From contig OX637353.1 in assembly GCA_951799405.1 (NCBI GenBank), positions 2,790,001 to 2,854,000 of the forward strand: DNA of 64,000 nucleotides, read 5' to 3'. Source of the DNA: Agapetus fuscipes. Its lineage: Eukaryota > Arthropoda > Insecta > Trichoptera > Glossosomatidae. Below are positions 21,633 to 31,154 of the stretch, piece by piece (the stretch's first letter is position 1; each line of letters begins with the position of its first letter). The notes under the pieces are model-generated. The model saw nothing but the letters and a program-made list of their open reading frames with translations, had not been told where the DNA came from and made no database searches. Position numbers and translations under genes: made by a program.

Positions 21633-24600
21633 AGACTGTTTCGTCCCGGAACAGTCTTGACTCTGTGTAGGTAGGGGCATGCTGATCCACGTCGACACCC
21701 TGTGGTCAGGAAGAAGTGGCAGTCCACGGATTTCTCCCCACTGGCTCTCGGCTGCGCTTGCTCGCAGCACACCATGACGCTGATGCCGACTCCCGAGAAC
21801 ACTGCTTCAATCATACTCCGGATTATCCGCCAGTCTCGATTAGCGCGGCCGCCACCCATCTTCGGTATTGCCAGACGCGCCTGCTGATCCTCCAACATGT
21901 AGTCACGCAGCTCAACAAGGCCGTCCCACAATGCCTTGTAGTCCTCTTCCAGGTTGCTGGAATCCGGGACAACCAGGCAGTATGCTTGTTGACGCCCCTT
22001 CGGTAGTCTCAGAGCTCTTCCTTGCGGGCTGCTCGAGGGTTGCGGTTCTCCGAATTTGTATCGGAAGACCCGTGCAATTCCTCTAGACATATCTAGATCT
22101 TGCGGTACACTGCATGCCAGTGTGTGGTCCCTAGTGACCTCAAATAAGTCCTTGTGGACTTCTGTGGTCACTCCATGGCGAAACTTCTGCCCTGCCTTCG
22201 CGTTCTCCCAAAACGTCTCAAAGGCTGGTGATCTTTCGGATGCGACGCACTGTCGTACTTTTTGGGCTGGTTGGTCATCATTATCGCCTAGGTATGGTGA
22301 GAGGCGATTGTAGTGCACGACCCTTGGTTTTCCGTTTGGTCTCTTTTTTATGCGGTAGACCACATCGTTGATGCGCTCCAAGATCTCGTACGGCCCGTCC
22401 CAGGAACGCTGAAGTTTCGGACAGTATCCTTGGCGCCTCTTGGGGTCAAAAAGCCACACCCAGTCACCAGCTTTGTACCCCATGCTGTCAGCTCTGGTGT
22501 CATAGCGCTCCTTCATTTGATCGCTGGCTTCCCCGATGTTCATGCGGACCTGATCATGGATGTCATCCAGCCTCCTGCGAAGGTCTGTCACATAGTCTTC
22601 TCCGGCTAGGTCTTCACCTGGTTTGCAGCCAAATTTGAGATCACAAGGAAGTCGCATTTCTCGCCCAAACAGTATGCTGCTGGGAGTCTTCTTCGTCGTT
22701 TCCTGAACAGCCGACCGGTAAGCCAATAAGAACAAAGGCAGATGTCGGTCCCAGTCCCGCTGATGGCTGGACACTACTTTGGCTAAGTACCTCCCCACGG
22801 TACGGTTCATCCTTTCCACCATTCCATCAGACTGTGGATGTAGCGCAGTGGTCCTGGTCTTGTAGATCCCTAGCCGCTCACACATTTGCTGGAAGATAGC
22901 AGCTTCAAAGTTCCTTCCCTGATCAGAATGTAATTCCAGGGGTACGCCAAACCTGCTGATAAATTCGGTAACTAGAACTTCAGTCACGGTTACGGCCTCT
23001 TGGTTAGGGATTGAGTAAGCTTCCACCCACTTGCTGAAGTAATCCATCACCACCATGATGTACTTGTTACCCTTCTCAGTTGTAGGAAATGGGCCAGCTA
23101 TGTCGATGGCAATTCTTTCAAAGGGGCTGCCAACATTGTACTGACGCATTGGTGCTCGCCTTTTCCTTTGCGGTCCATTGGCCGTTGCACAGGTTACACA
23201 TTTTCGACACCAATCTTTGACGTCTTCGCTGCAGTTGATCCAGTAAAATCGCTCTTTCACTTTCTCCAGCGTCTTCTTAACGCCTAGATGTCCTCCAGAA
23301 GTTCCTCCATGCAGCAGTCCAAGGATTTCCGGTACTCGGCTCCTCGGAACGAGGGTTTGCTTTCTTCTAAGTGTGCCGTCTTCCTTCTCGATCTTTCGTT
23401 TCAGAAACCCTCCTTCTATCACTATGGATCCCCATTGAGCCCAATAAGCCTTGACAGTTGGTGATAAGGGGGCGAGTTTTTCCCAGGTTGGCCTTTCTCC
23501 TTCTCGCGCCCATTCCATCACATACTTCAAGTCCGGATCATTCAGTTGGTCTTGCGCCAATTTTTCATCTTGCCAGTCCTCATCTTCGGTGGTCGTCCTT
23601 TGGACAATTGCTACCTTGTCCTCCATCTTGCTGCAATGTTTGCAGTCACTGGCGCATGGTCGTCTGGATAATGCATCCGCATTTCGATGAAGCGTGCCAG
23701 GTCTATGTTCGGAGTCATAATCATACTCCTGGAGCCTTTCAATCCATCTAGCCACTTGCCCTTCTGGGTTTTTGAATTTCAGAAGCCAAACCAGTGCAGC
23801 ATGATCAGTCCGTAGTGTGAATTTTCTCCCGTACAAGTATTTGCGGAAGTGTTCCACTGATTTTATCACGGCAAGAAGCTCTCGTCTGGTCACGCAATAA
23901 TTTCGTTCTGGCTTGGAAAGCACTTTACTGAAGTAACCCAGAACAGTCTCATGCCCATCCTGTATTTGGGAAAGGACGCCTCCTATCCCCACATTACTAG
24001 CGTCGGTATCCAGGATGAACTTTCCATCTTTTTGTGGGTAGCTCAAGATGGGGGCACTTGTTAATCTTCCCTTAAGCTCTTCAAATGCTTGTGCGCAGGA
24101 ATCACTCCAATGGAAGCGAGTGTTTTCTTCCGTAAGCTTGGTGAGCGGTTTTGCAATGTCCGCAAATCTTGGCACAAACCTCCTGTAATAAGTGCACAGC
24201 CCCAGGAAACTCCTAGTTTCATGTTTGTCCTTCAGCACGGGCCAGTCTCTTACTGCCTTGATTTTGGCAGGGTCAACTTCAACTTCACGTTGAGAAACTA
24301 TGTGTCCCAGGTAATTTACTTGTTTCTTGAACAGGTTACACTTTTTCGGGTTGAGCTTCAGTCCAGCGTCTTGTAGTCGCCCGAAAACTTGCTCCAGATT
24401 TCTCAACTGATGGTTGAAGTCCTTTCCCAGGATGATTATGTCATCCAAGTATACCAGGCAGGTTTCCCATGATAGTCCTCGCAGCACATTCTCCATCAGC
24501 CTTTCAAACGTGGCGGGGGCATTGCATAAGCCAAATGGCATCACGGTGAACTGCCAAAGTCCAGATCCAGTCGAGAATGCAGTTTTCTCCTTATCTTTGG

Positions 24601-25882
24601 CATCCAATTCAACTTGCCAGTAGCCACTTTTCAGGTCCAATGTGGAAAAAATGGTGCATCCTGCCAATGTGTCCAAGGTGTCGTCAATCCTTGGCAGAGG
24701 GTAACTATCCTTTTTCGTAACATCGTTGAGCAGTCTGTAGTCCACACAAAATCTCGTGGTACCATCCTTCTTTTTCACCAGTACCACCGGGGATGTCCAA
24801 GGGCTACTTGATGGTTCTATGATGCCATCCTTGCTCATGTCTTTGATGATCTTGTCAGCTTCTTCCCGCTTTGCAAAGGGTAGTCTTCTTGGAGCCTGTT
24901 TTATTGGTCTCGCTTCTCCGGTGTCTATGCTATGTCGCACTACCTTGGTTCTTCCCAGACGGCCATTAGAGTCCTCGAAAATGTTCTGGTAGCGGCAGAT
25001 CAAACTCCTCACTCTCCGTTTGTTTTCCTCGGTTAGACCTTGGGAAGCGTCGTGGACCAGGGCTTCCAATTGTGTTGACAATTTGTTTCCTTCGCATGAC
25101 ATGTTTGTCATCTGTTGCACAATGGAAGTTATCCTCTCACATCTGCCCAAAACAAAACCTTCATTCATTTTAACTGGGTAGCTGTTCACATTCATGATCT
25201 TGACAGGAATGGTCTCCTTTGCGCGAATCACTGTTCTTGCCACCATGACTCCTTTGTTAACATTGTCCATGTTCTCCGGTTCTATCATACAGATTTGGTC
25301 ATGTGTACTACTGGAATCCAGGCGGGCACTCACTATCATCTCGGATCGCCCCTTCACTTCGGTATTCTTGGCTAGGATAACACGTGCAGCCAGTTCTTTC
25401 CGTCTTTGCAGGATGACTTCTTCATTTCCAATTTTAATGGACCCTTTCTTTAAATTTAAACTGCACCCAAATCTGTCCAGTATGTCCATTCCCAATATAA
25501 CGTCTTCTTCAATGTTGGCCACCAACGTCCGATGATCAAAAGTGGTGCTGCCAATTTGGAAGGTGGCAATCGTCTCCCCATACACCTGTGCTGACTCTCC
25601 CGTGGCGGTGTGCAGAGACCACTTTGTTGGTGCAATCTGCTTACCTCGTGCCACTATGTCGCGTCTCAGAATTGTCCTGGTTGCTCCCGTGTCCACCAGT
25701 AGTTCACGAGTTACTCCATCTATTATGCCATTGATAAAAATGCTGCTGGCTTTTCCTCTCACGGTTGCGACAGTAGCAGCAGATTTCAGGGCCTCTCCAG
25801 CGTGGGTCAACGGTTGCCCCTTCCCATTAACCCTTTCTAGTTTTCCGCAGCCTGTTTTCTGGGTTTCTGAGGCTTGGGACAC
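21620..25882 (-). CDS. Gypsy Pol with C-terminal macro-like domain and CCCH finger
   Basis: 1,420 codons counted from a GTG; upstream the frame closes at a TAG two codons earlier, so translation probably enters from gag by a -1 shift rather than at this codon. Protease has DTGA (64-67). Reverse transcriptase has LDLKSG (D416) and YLDD (478-481). RNase H has D627, E668 and D693. Integrase has an H858/H865/C895/C898 finger and D927, D987, E1023 with DD35E spacing, then WDGPY (1161-1165) of the GPY/F module. Gypsy pol usually ends soon after this. Here it continues: about 1240-1375 resembles a macro domain (GIARVFRYKFG, LRLPKGR, AYCLVV, a helix near EDYKALWDGL, AIPKMGGG, DWRIIRSMIEAVF, ISVMVC). 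C1388-X7-C1396-X5-C1402-X3-H1406 is a CCCH zinc finger. By eye it is nearest to TARG1/OARD1, but the catalytic Lys and Asp positions appear substituted, which favours ADP-ribose binding over hydrolysis. The macro call is by pattern, not by search. Confidence 0.85.
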   Translation of the reverse strand: MSQASETQKTGCGKLERVNGKGQPLTHAGEALKSAATVATVRGKASSIFINGIIDGVTRELLVDTGATRTILRRDIVARGKQIAPTKWSLHTATGESAQVYGETIATFQIGSTTFDHRTLVANIEEDVILGMDILDRFGCSLNLKKGSIKIGNEEVILQRRKELAARVILAKNTEVKGRSEMIVSARLDSSSTHDQICMIEPENMDNVNKGVMVARTVIRAKETIPVKIMNVNSYPVKMNEGFVLGRCERITSIVQQMTNMSCEGNKLSTQLEALVHDASQGLTEENKRRVRSLICRYQNIFEDSNGRLGRTKVVRHSIDTGEARPIKQAPRRLPFAKREEADKIIKDMSKDGIIEPSSSPWTSPVVLVKKKDGTTRFCVDYRLLNDVTKKDSYPLPRIDDTLDTLAGCTIFSTLDLKSGYWQVELDAKDKEKTAFSTGSGLWQFTVMPFGLCNAPATFERLMENVLRGLSWETCLVYLDDIIILGKDFNHQLRNLEQVFGRLQDAGLKLNPKKCNLFKKQVNYLGHIVSQREVEVDPAKIKAVRDWPVLKDKHETRSFLGLCTYYRRFVPRFADIAKPLTKLTEENTRFHWSDSCAQAFEELKGRLTSAPILSYPQKDGKFILDTDASNVGIGGVLSQIQDGHETVLGYFSKVLSKPERNYCVTRRELLAVIKSVEHFRKYLYGRKFTLRTDHAALVWLLKFKNPEGQVARWIERLQEYDYDSEHRPGTLHRNADALSRRPCASDCKHCSKMEDKVAIVQRTTTEDEDWQDEKLAQDQLNDPDLKYVMEWAREGERPTWEKLAPLSPTVKAYWAQWGSIVIEGGFLKRKIEKEDGTLRRKQTLVPRSRVPEILGLLHGGTSGGHLGVKKTLEKVKERFYWINCSEDVKDWCRKCVTCATANGPQRKRRAPMRQYNVGSPFERIAIDIAGPFPTTEKGNKYIMVVMDYFSKWVEAYSIPNQEAVTVTEVLVTEFISRFGVPLELHSDQGRNFEAAIFQQMCERLGIYKTRTTALHPQSDGMVERMNRTVGRYLAKVVSSHQRDWDRHLPLFLLAYRSAVQETTKKTPSSILFGREMRLPCDLKFGCKPGEDLAGEDYVTDLRRRLDDIHDQVRMNIGEASDQMKERYDTRADSMGYKAGDWVWLFDPKRRQGYCPKLQRSWDGPYEILERINDVVYRIKKRPNGKPRVVHYNRLSPYLGDNDDQPAQKVRQCVASERSPAFETFWENAKAGQKFRHGVTTEVHKDLFEVTRDHTLACSVPQDLDMSRGIARVFRYKFGEPQPSSSPQGRALRLPKGRQQAYCLVVPDSSNLEEDYKALWDGLVELRDYMLEDQQARLAIPKMGGGRANRDWRIIRSMIEAVFSGVGISVMVCCEQAQPRASGEKSVDCHFFLTTGCRRGSACPYLHRVKTVPGRNSLGGG
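21633..21657 (-). other. Stem-loop just upstream of the polypurine tract
   Basis: AGACTGTT and AACAGTCT form a perfect 8-bp stem around a nine-base loop, within the pol frame. It could shape the RNA near the polypurine tract; function unknown. Confidence 0.6.
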
Positions 25883-27231
25883 TTGGTGCTAAGGTGGCCC
25901 AGCTGTCCGCAGTTCCAGCAGCGTGGGTCTCGTCTTCGAGGTCTCAGACGTTCCAGCACTTTTTCAATTAGCTCCTCGGTTGTAGGTAGCTTGACCTCCT
26001 CTGCCTCGACTGCACGAACCCTGGCGTGGCCCCTGATGGACTGTTTGACAGCCTCAAACTCGAGAGCTTGGCTGAGCGCCTCGTTCAAAGCCTTGGGATG
26101 GGCCAGTTTTACGGCTTGTTGCGTCTCCCATTCCCGCAATCCATTTAGGAACTTGTCCACTGCCAAGCTCTCACAGATGTCGTCGGAGGCTGTCGGGTAA
26201 GCGTCTCGTACCAGGCGGGCGATGTCCATTTCAAACTCCTGGAGGCTCTCGTTGGGCTTCTGCACCCTTGTGTTCAGCTGCGACTTGTACAGCTGCTCCA
26301 GGCACTTGTGGCCATAGCGCATATCCAAGCGCTGCTTCAGCTGCCCAAAGTCACCACGGTTGTCCAGGGGTATGGCCTGCAGAACCCTGAGAGCGTCTCC
26401 TCGGAGCGACAGGCTGAGAACCGAAGCCTTCTTCTGCTGGCTCCAGGCTCCCATCATGGCAGCCGTTTCAAAGAGGGTCAAATACTCCTCCCACGACGTC
26501 TTCCCGTCGAAGGTCGGGAGGTTGTGCTTCGCCAGCGAAGGGTCATCATCCCCTCTAGTGACCCTGGTTGGAGTTGAGCATCCCTGGTCGGTCTCGTCGT
26601 GAAGGCCGTCTTTGGGGGATATTCTGGTGGACTCCATCTGGCCCTTGTCGGCCAGCTCGGCACGCAGACGGTCCTCCAGGCTTGATATACGAGTCTCCAT
26701 TTCCCCCTTCAGGGCTGTCATCTTCTCTTCCATTTCTCCTTTCAGGGTTGTGAGATTTCGGGACACCTTTTCCTCCAGATTCCTGGCGTTGTCAGCCATT
26801 TCCACCTTCAGGTCGGTCACCACTTCCTTCAGGTTGGTGGTCATCTTCTCCTCCAGCCCGGTCAGGTCCTCCTTCAGGGTCTTGGCGTTGTCAGCCATCT
26901 TCTCCTCCAGCCCGGTCAGGTCCTCCTTCACGGTCTTGGCGTTGTCAGCCATCTTCTCCTCCAGGGTCTTGGCGTTGTCAGCCATCTCCACTTTCAGCTT
27001 TTCCTCCATGGAAGTGAAGTTTCCGGTGATGCTGAGGTTTAGCTCGTCCAGGGCGCGGTCCCCTCCAGACGCCATGACAAAATATGCCGGGTCTTCGCCT
27101 GACTGTTCTAAGGCCTCCATGAGGCGTGCCTGTAAGGCCGCCTTCCCTCCTGAGGTCTCCAGGTCCCTCTCCAGAAGCTCATTTTTAAGCTCAGTGACTT
27201 TGAGGTCCTTGATGTTCACTTTGTTTGCCAT
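25837..27231 (-). CDS. Gypsy Gag with SAP motif, coiled coil and zinc knuckle
   Basis: 464 residues from the ATG at 27231 (an upstream TTG at 27240 is not needed). Residues about 8-42 resemble a SAP motif (LKVTELKNELLERDL...GGKAALQARL), normally a DNA/chromatin-binding helix pair. Residues about 60-205 form a long coiled coil built from near-identical repeats of EEKMADNAKT and KEDLTGLEEKM. A capsid-type domain follows (LPTFDGKTSWEEYLTLFE onwards, about 225-400). A CCHC knuckle lies at 438-451 (CWNCGQLGHLSTKC), expected to bind element RNA. The frame overlaps pol by about 50 bases in the -1 register. Confidence 0.9.
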   Translation of the reverse strand: MANKVNIKDLKVTELKNELLERDLETSGGKAALQARLMEALEQSGEDPAYFVMASGGDRALDELNLSITGNFTSMEEKLKVEMADNAKTLEEKMADNAKTVKEDLTGLEEKMADNAKTLKEDLTGLEEKMTTNLKEVVTDLKVEMADNARNLEEKVSRNLTTLKGEMEEKMTALKGEMETRISSLEDRLRAELADKGQMESTRISPKDGLHDETDQGCSTPTRVTRGDDDPSLAKHNLPTFDGKTSWEEYLTLFETAAMMGAWSQQKKASVLSLSLRGDALRVLQAIPLDNRGDFGQLKQRLDMRYGHKCLEQLYKSQLNTRVQKPNESLQEFEMDIARLVRDAYPTASDDICESLAVDKFLNGLREWETQQAVKLAHPKALNEALSQALEFEAVKQSIRGHARVRAVEAEEVKLPTTEELIEKVLERLRPRRRDPRCWNCGQLGHLSTKCPKPQKPRKQAAEN

Positions 27232-27886
27232 TTTTTTCAAAATTTACTTCAAAACAAAAATATTTTTAAATTTATTTAATACAAGTTTTGAGTTTTATAT
27301 ATATAGCTGTTTTGAATACGTACTTTAGCAAAATAATAATTTATCTGATTACACTGATTGGTAGGTACTGTCTTTTAATATTTATTTTTAATTCACCAAT
27401 ATTTTTAACATAATAATGTCTGATAGTACATAATTATTTATTTCGTCTCAAGTCTTTCAAACACACAGGTAGGTACTTAATGTACATTCACACACTTGTA
27501 AACAAAGGATAGTTATTCAAAAACTTTTTCTCGATGAATCTGGAACGTTCTTTTGTAATATTTTTCAAGATTTTTATTTATTATTTTTTTTTTTTTTTAA
27601 TCACACACAATAATAAAAAACTATGGTCCAATTTGATGACTTTCTCAATGCGGTAAAATAGTCATTATGTTATGTCCAGAATTATGTCCAGAATTATGTT
27701 CCATATGATGTTCCAGAATTTATAAGCAACTTGCTTTTGCGTCTTTTCTTTTAACAAAAATTTATTTAAACACTTGTTTTCACAAAAGTCAGTTCACACA
27801 AAGTTCAATTTGAATAAAGTTCATTTTAACACTATTTAATTTATTTTATTTATTTTTAGACAGAAGATCTTAATTTTTCTTGACAA
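27232..27886 (-). other. Gypsy 5' leader
   Basis: AT-rich untranslated leader between primer site and gag. It contains a short tandem repeat of TATGTCCAGAAT (about 27670-27700) and long T-runs. Presumed to hold packaging signals; none is recognisable. Confidence 0.6.
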
Positions 27887-27903
27887 TTCCGCACCTGACG
27901 CCA
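27887..27903 (-). promoter_or_regulatory. Primer binding site
   Basis: Minus strand TGGCGTCAGGTGCGGAA begins two bases after the 5' LTR. The leading TGG pairs with the CCA end of a tRNA, and the next base implies a G discriminator. That fits tRNA-Ser among others, but I cannot name the tRNA securely. Confidence 0.8.
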
Positions 27904-27905
27904 AT

Positions 27906-28378
27906 TGTTACGAAATTAGGGTTCAATTGTCTTCAAATTAAAAATACACAGGTCTTCTTCAATAGTTATTTATTTTACACAGTTACAAAATTTATTTTCA
28001 CACTACTTTCTCGATTATTCCATTGGTTTCGGTTCACTGATCAGATGGCTTCGATGTGTTTGTTAGTCGCTACGATACTGCCCCGCTCTGCAGGCCATTC
28101 GCACCTTTATACTCTTCAGAGCAGTATGATCCAGAACTAAAGTCGCCAGACGGTTCCAGAGTAATTATTACTTCTCGACGCTTCACGTACTACCTAGAGA
28201 TACAACCAAAATCCTACCTACAAATGTAACACAGTATTCCTATAATTATAACAAATACCTACTTAGCCTAGAGAATTCTACACTTATACATAATTATCGA
28301 TCTTACCTACCAATACTTTTGAGGATTCTTATAACTATAACTATCCATACTTATTTCAATATTTATATTTACATAACA
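27906..28378 (-). repeat. 5' LTR of the gypsy element
   Basis: 473 bp, matching 21147-21619 base for base on inspection. The U3 promoter is presumably here; I could not place a TATA box with confidence. Confidence 0.95.
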
Positions 28379-28384
28379 ATATAT

Positions 28385-29409
28385 TTATTCCGTATCATAT
28401 GGGTGTCCCTCACATGCACCATATAGATTTATTCCATATCCCTGAGATCGGCATTTCTTCATGTTGTTAAAACTAAAGCTAACCTTTTTTTAGATTCTCC
28501 TTTTTCAGGTAATGTGACAAAGTTACATGTTTTATACATGAATATTTTGAATTTAAGGTTCAAGCGTAAAACCCAGCCCAAATGTTAGAAATATATGAAC
28601 GAGCATTCCAGCAACATATTATACAAAAAAACATTTACCCTTGAAGTCAAGATTTTAATTTGAAAAATATGATTTAATTTTAGTCATTGTAAAAACTCAA
28701 ATGAATTACAAATGTATTTTTAAGGCATATAAAAATACCTGAAATGAATATAACTCTACTTTGCGTTCCTTTTTCAATCCAAAACAAATTCACTGAGCTC
28801 TAAAATACTCGGAACTGGAGGTTAGTTTAGTTAGCGCTAAAAAATATAACGAGGTTTGCAAATGAACTTTGAGTTCTGGCTCACACAAAAACGGCCATAA
28901 CCAAATAAATGTGAATCTTAAATTTTAAAAGAAAACACACAAGGTGAATCATGTGGAAAGCTCTGGGGAATAATCAGGAAAATTTATTAACGCTGCCAAA
29001 TTTGCTTCGGACCCCAATATATATATTGAGTATATTTTTTTAGCAATTCTGAGAAAATGTTTATTCTGAGTGCCCCTCCAAAGTTACATAAAATATGTGG
29101 GTGCTCGCAAAACCCCAGAAAAAATGACCACAGAATTTGAAAAACTTGGAAAATATGAGATCGATACAAAAAAAATTGAAAAATTTAAACACAACAAACA
29201 AAAAATCGGAATATGGCACAAAATAAAATCAGCGCTTTTTTGATAATGATAAATATAATATATTATTTTTTCAGAAATAAAAAATGTGTGTTCAAGTTGC
29301 AGGATGAAAAATATTTTTTTTCGAAAAATAAAAATAAAGGACGATTTGGAAATTGAAGTACCAATATTAAGTATTTAGACCAAAAATTAAACAATATAAT
29401 TTCATTCAA
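28385..29409. other. Intergenic; SINE-A-type tail relic near 28870-28915
   Basis: At 28870-28915 TTGAGTTCTGGCTCACAC, CAAAAACGGCCATAACC, AAATAAATG follow the order of the SINE-A/LINE tail in degraded form. The rest is unrecognised AT-rich DNA. Confidence 0.4.
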
Positions 29410-29775
29410 TAATACTATTAAGATGATTTATAAGATAATTTATTAAGATGACTATTAAGATTATTTAATATTAAGATGATTTATTAATATGACTATTAAG
29501 ATGATTTATTTAGTGAGCGCGTTTTTTTGAGGGAATCACACCTCAAGAGCCTTATACGAACTTGGTCGTCACTATAGAAAGCGCCAATTCTCAAGCAAGG
29601 CCCGGTTAATGTTAGGCTGGTTGGACCTTTGGTGACCGGTCTTTGTTTAAGGAAAAAATTTCAAAGAAGCGAAGAGCATATTTAAAAATAAAAATAATAT
29701 TTTTTTGTGCTCCGCTGAGATTCGAACCCACGACCTTCCATTTACGAGTCCAAAGCATTACCACTAGACTTGTAT
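29410..29775 (-). repeat. SINE-A with expanded 3' terminal repeats
   Basis: Minus strand: diverged head with B-box GGTTCGAATCTC, body with GACCGGTCACCAAAGGTCC, and LINE-type tail TTGAGGTGTGATTCCC. Beyond the usual AAATAAATCA end, units like AAATCATCTTAATAGTC are repeated several times (29410-29510). Such 3' repeat expansion is a hallmark of target-primed reverse transcription. Confidence 0.75.
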
Positions 29776-30716
29776 TGGAAGCACTTGTATTCAAATCCAG
29801 GCCTTTCACTAAAAAAACAAAAGCTTCCAAAATGAGCACTGATCCGAAAAAATTGACAATTTACAATACTCGGGTAAAAATCTGATTTTCCCCGAAAATT
29901 CGGGAAGATTTATGAATATTGGCTAAGGGATTTTAATTTTTTTTAATAGGATCGCCTTTCCAGGAGTTTTATGGAAAGTTCTGCAAAGTGACATCGGCTT
30001 TTCAACTCTTTTTTTAAAGACAAATTTATTCCCATAACTTATCGTCCGCCCCACTTCGCTTGTGAGGTAAGTTTCTTAACTCAAATAAATTCATGGCTTT
30101 ATGGTGGAATTGAATCAATTTATATGAATGGAGCTCAATACATATTTTGGAGAGCAGGAAAAGAATAATTTTCATACGTAATTTCAAGATTGTAAGCCTC
30201 GTCGCAAGATTGCTGAATTTCTCGCTACTGTTGAATTTGTAAGAAAAATGTCAATAACTAGAATAAGTTTTTAAACTTTAAAAAAAGTAACGAAATTGTG
30301 TACTTCTTTGTTGGTGTTAAAATATGACGTACACGTTGATGCGTATTGCGACCGGACCTTACTTATATCTCAACAACTTAGATTTTCTTCTTCTTGTGCC
30401 TTTTCAGTAAAGATTGGCATCACAGCAATGTGCACGTTCAATATTGCTGCTCTAAAGAGGGATCTTATGCTTATGACAAACTACTGTCTCAGTTTTTTCT
30501 ACCAGAATATTATTTTTGGACCTAGAGCTCATTGTCTGTCCATTTTAATACGTACATTAATACATAGTAGGAGCTAATATAATATTTCTCATTTTTTTTT
30601 GTAAGCTTGAAATAAACCAATTTTGGCCGATTGACAAGCATCAGGGATTTGATCTAGTATTCATATGGGAAAGAAAATTGGCATTTGTTCCTACATCCAA
30701 CAATTCAAGCAACACC
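29776..30716. other. Intergenic, nothing recognised
   Basis: No repeat, gene or structure that I can support. The 93-codon frame at 30296-30577 lacks any recognisable domain. Confidence 0.35.
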
Positions 30717-30798
30717 TCTGCAGCACCTTTTCAGGGTAACATAGACCCCCAAGCCTTTTAAGAATCGGCAAGCCTCCCGCACAGGATTCCTAAAAAAA
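30717..30798 (+). repeat. SINE-A alternative tail fragment
   Basis: CTCTGCAGCACC, ACATAGACCCCCAAG and CTCCCGCACAGGATTCCT plus an A-run match the second SINE-A tail seen at 10030-10130 and 46750-46849. Head and body are absent. Confidence 0.6.
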
Positions 30799-31154
30799 CA
30801 TCCACCCAGGAGATTTTTAACATCTAACAGTATTAACATTATACACCCACATTTGTTGGCAGTGATTTTGTTATGAAGACAGTGAAATATAATAATTTTA
30901 TTTTGCACAAATTTTCTGCGTATCGTTTCACCTCAAACATTTATTATCGTATCCCAGAATACTGTGAAATTATTCAAAAAGAGTTGTATTTCTTTTTTAA
31001 CTGCCTTGGCCTTCAAATGGTGAAGAGTTATAGCGATGAAATTTTTTTTTGGAATAGCAGGATCTGGTGTTGATAAAATACGTACACTTTGGAAATTTTC
31101 CTTTGGGAATTTCTTTGGAAAAATACAAACATTTTAGAAATCCATGAAGCCTCC

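Larger units (their letters stand above)
21147..28378 (-). mobile_element. Complete Ty3/gypsy LTR retrotransposon
   Basis: 7,232 bp on the minus strand: 5' LTR 27906-28378, primer site, about 675-base leader, gag, pol in the -1 frame, polypurine tract, 3' LTR 21147-21619. The LTRs are both 473 bp, begin TGTTA and end TAACA, and I see no difference between them. ATAT (or ATATAT) flanks both ends. All frames are open and all catalytic residues are present, so the copy is young and may be autonomous. Domain order PR-RT-RNaseH-IN defines Ty3/gypsy. There is no envelope frame; in its place pol carries a C-terminal extension. Confidence 0.95.

Noticed and set aside
21702..25892. Many plus-strand frames of 60-116 codons across pol
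   Set aside because: Antisense shadows of the pol frame; no independent start context or domain.
26612..27328. 238-codon plus-strand frame opposite gag
   Set aside because: Antisense shadow of the gypsy gag coiled-coil repeats; Ser/Arg-rich sequence reflects the complementary codons.
21147..28378. Gypsy element as an errantivirus with an envelope gene
   Set aside because: No third frame with signal peptide or membrane segment exists between integrase and LTR; that space is the macro/CCCH extension.
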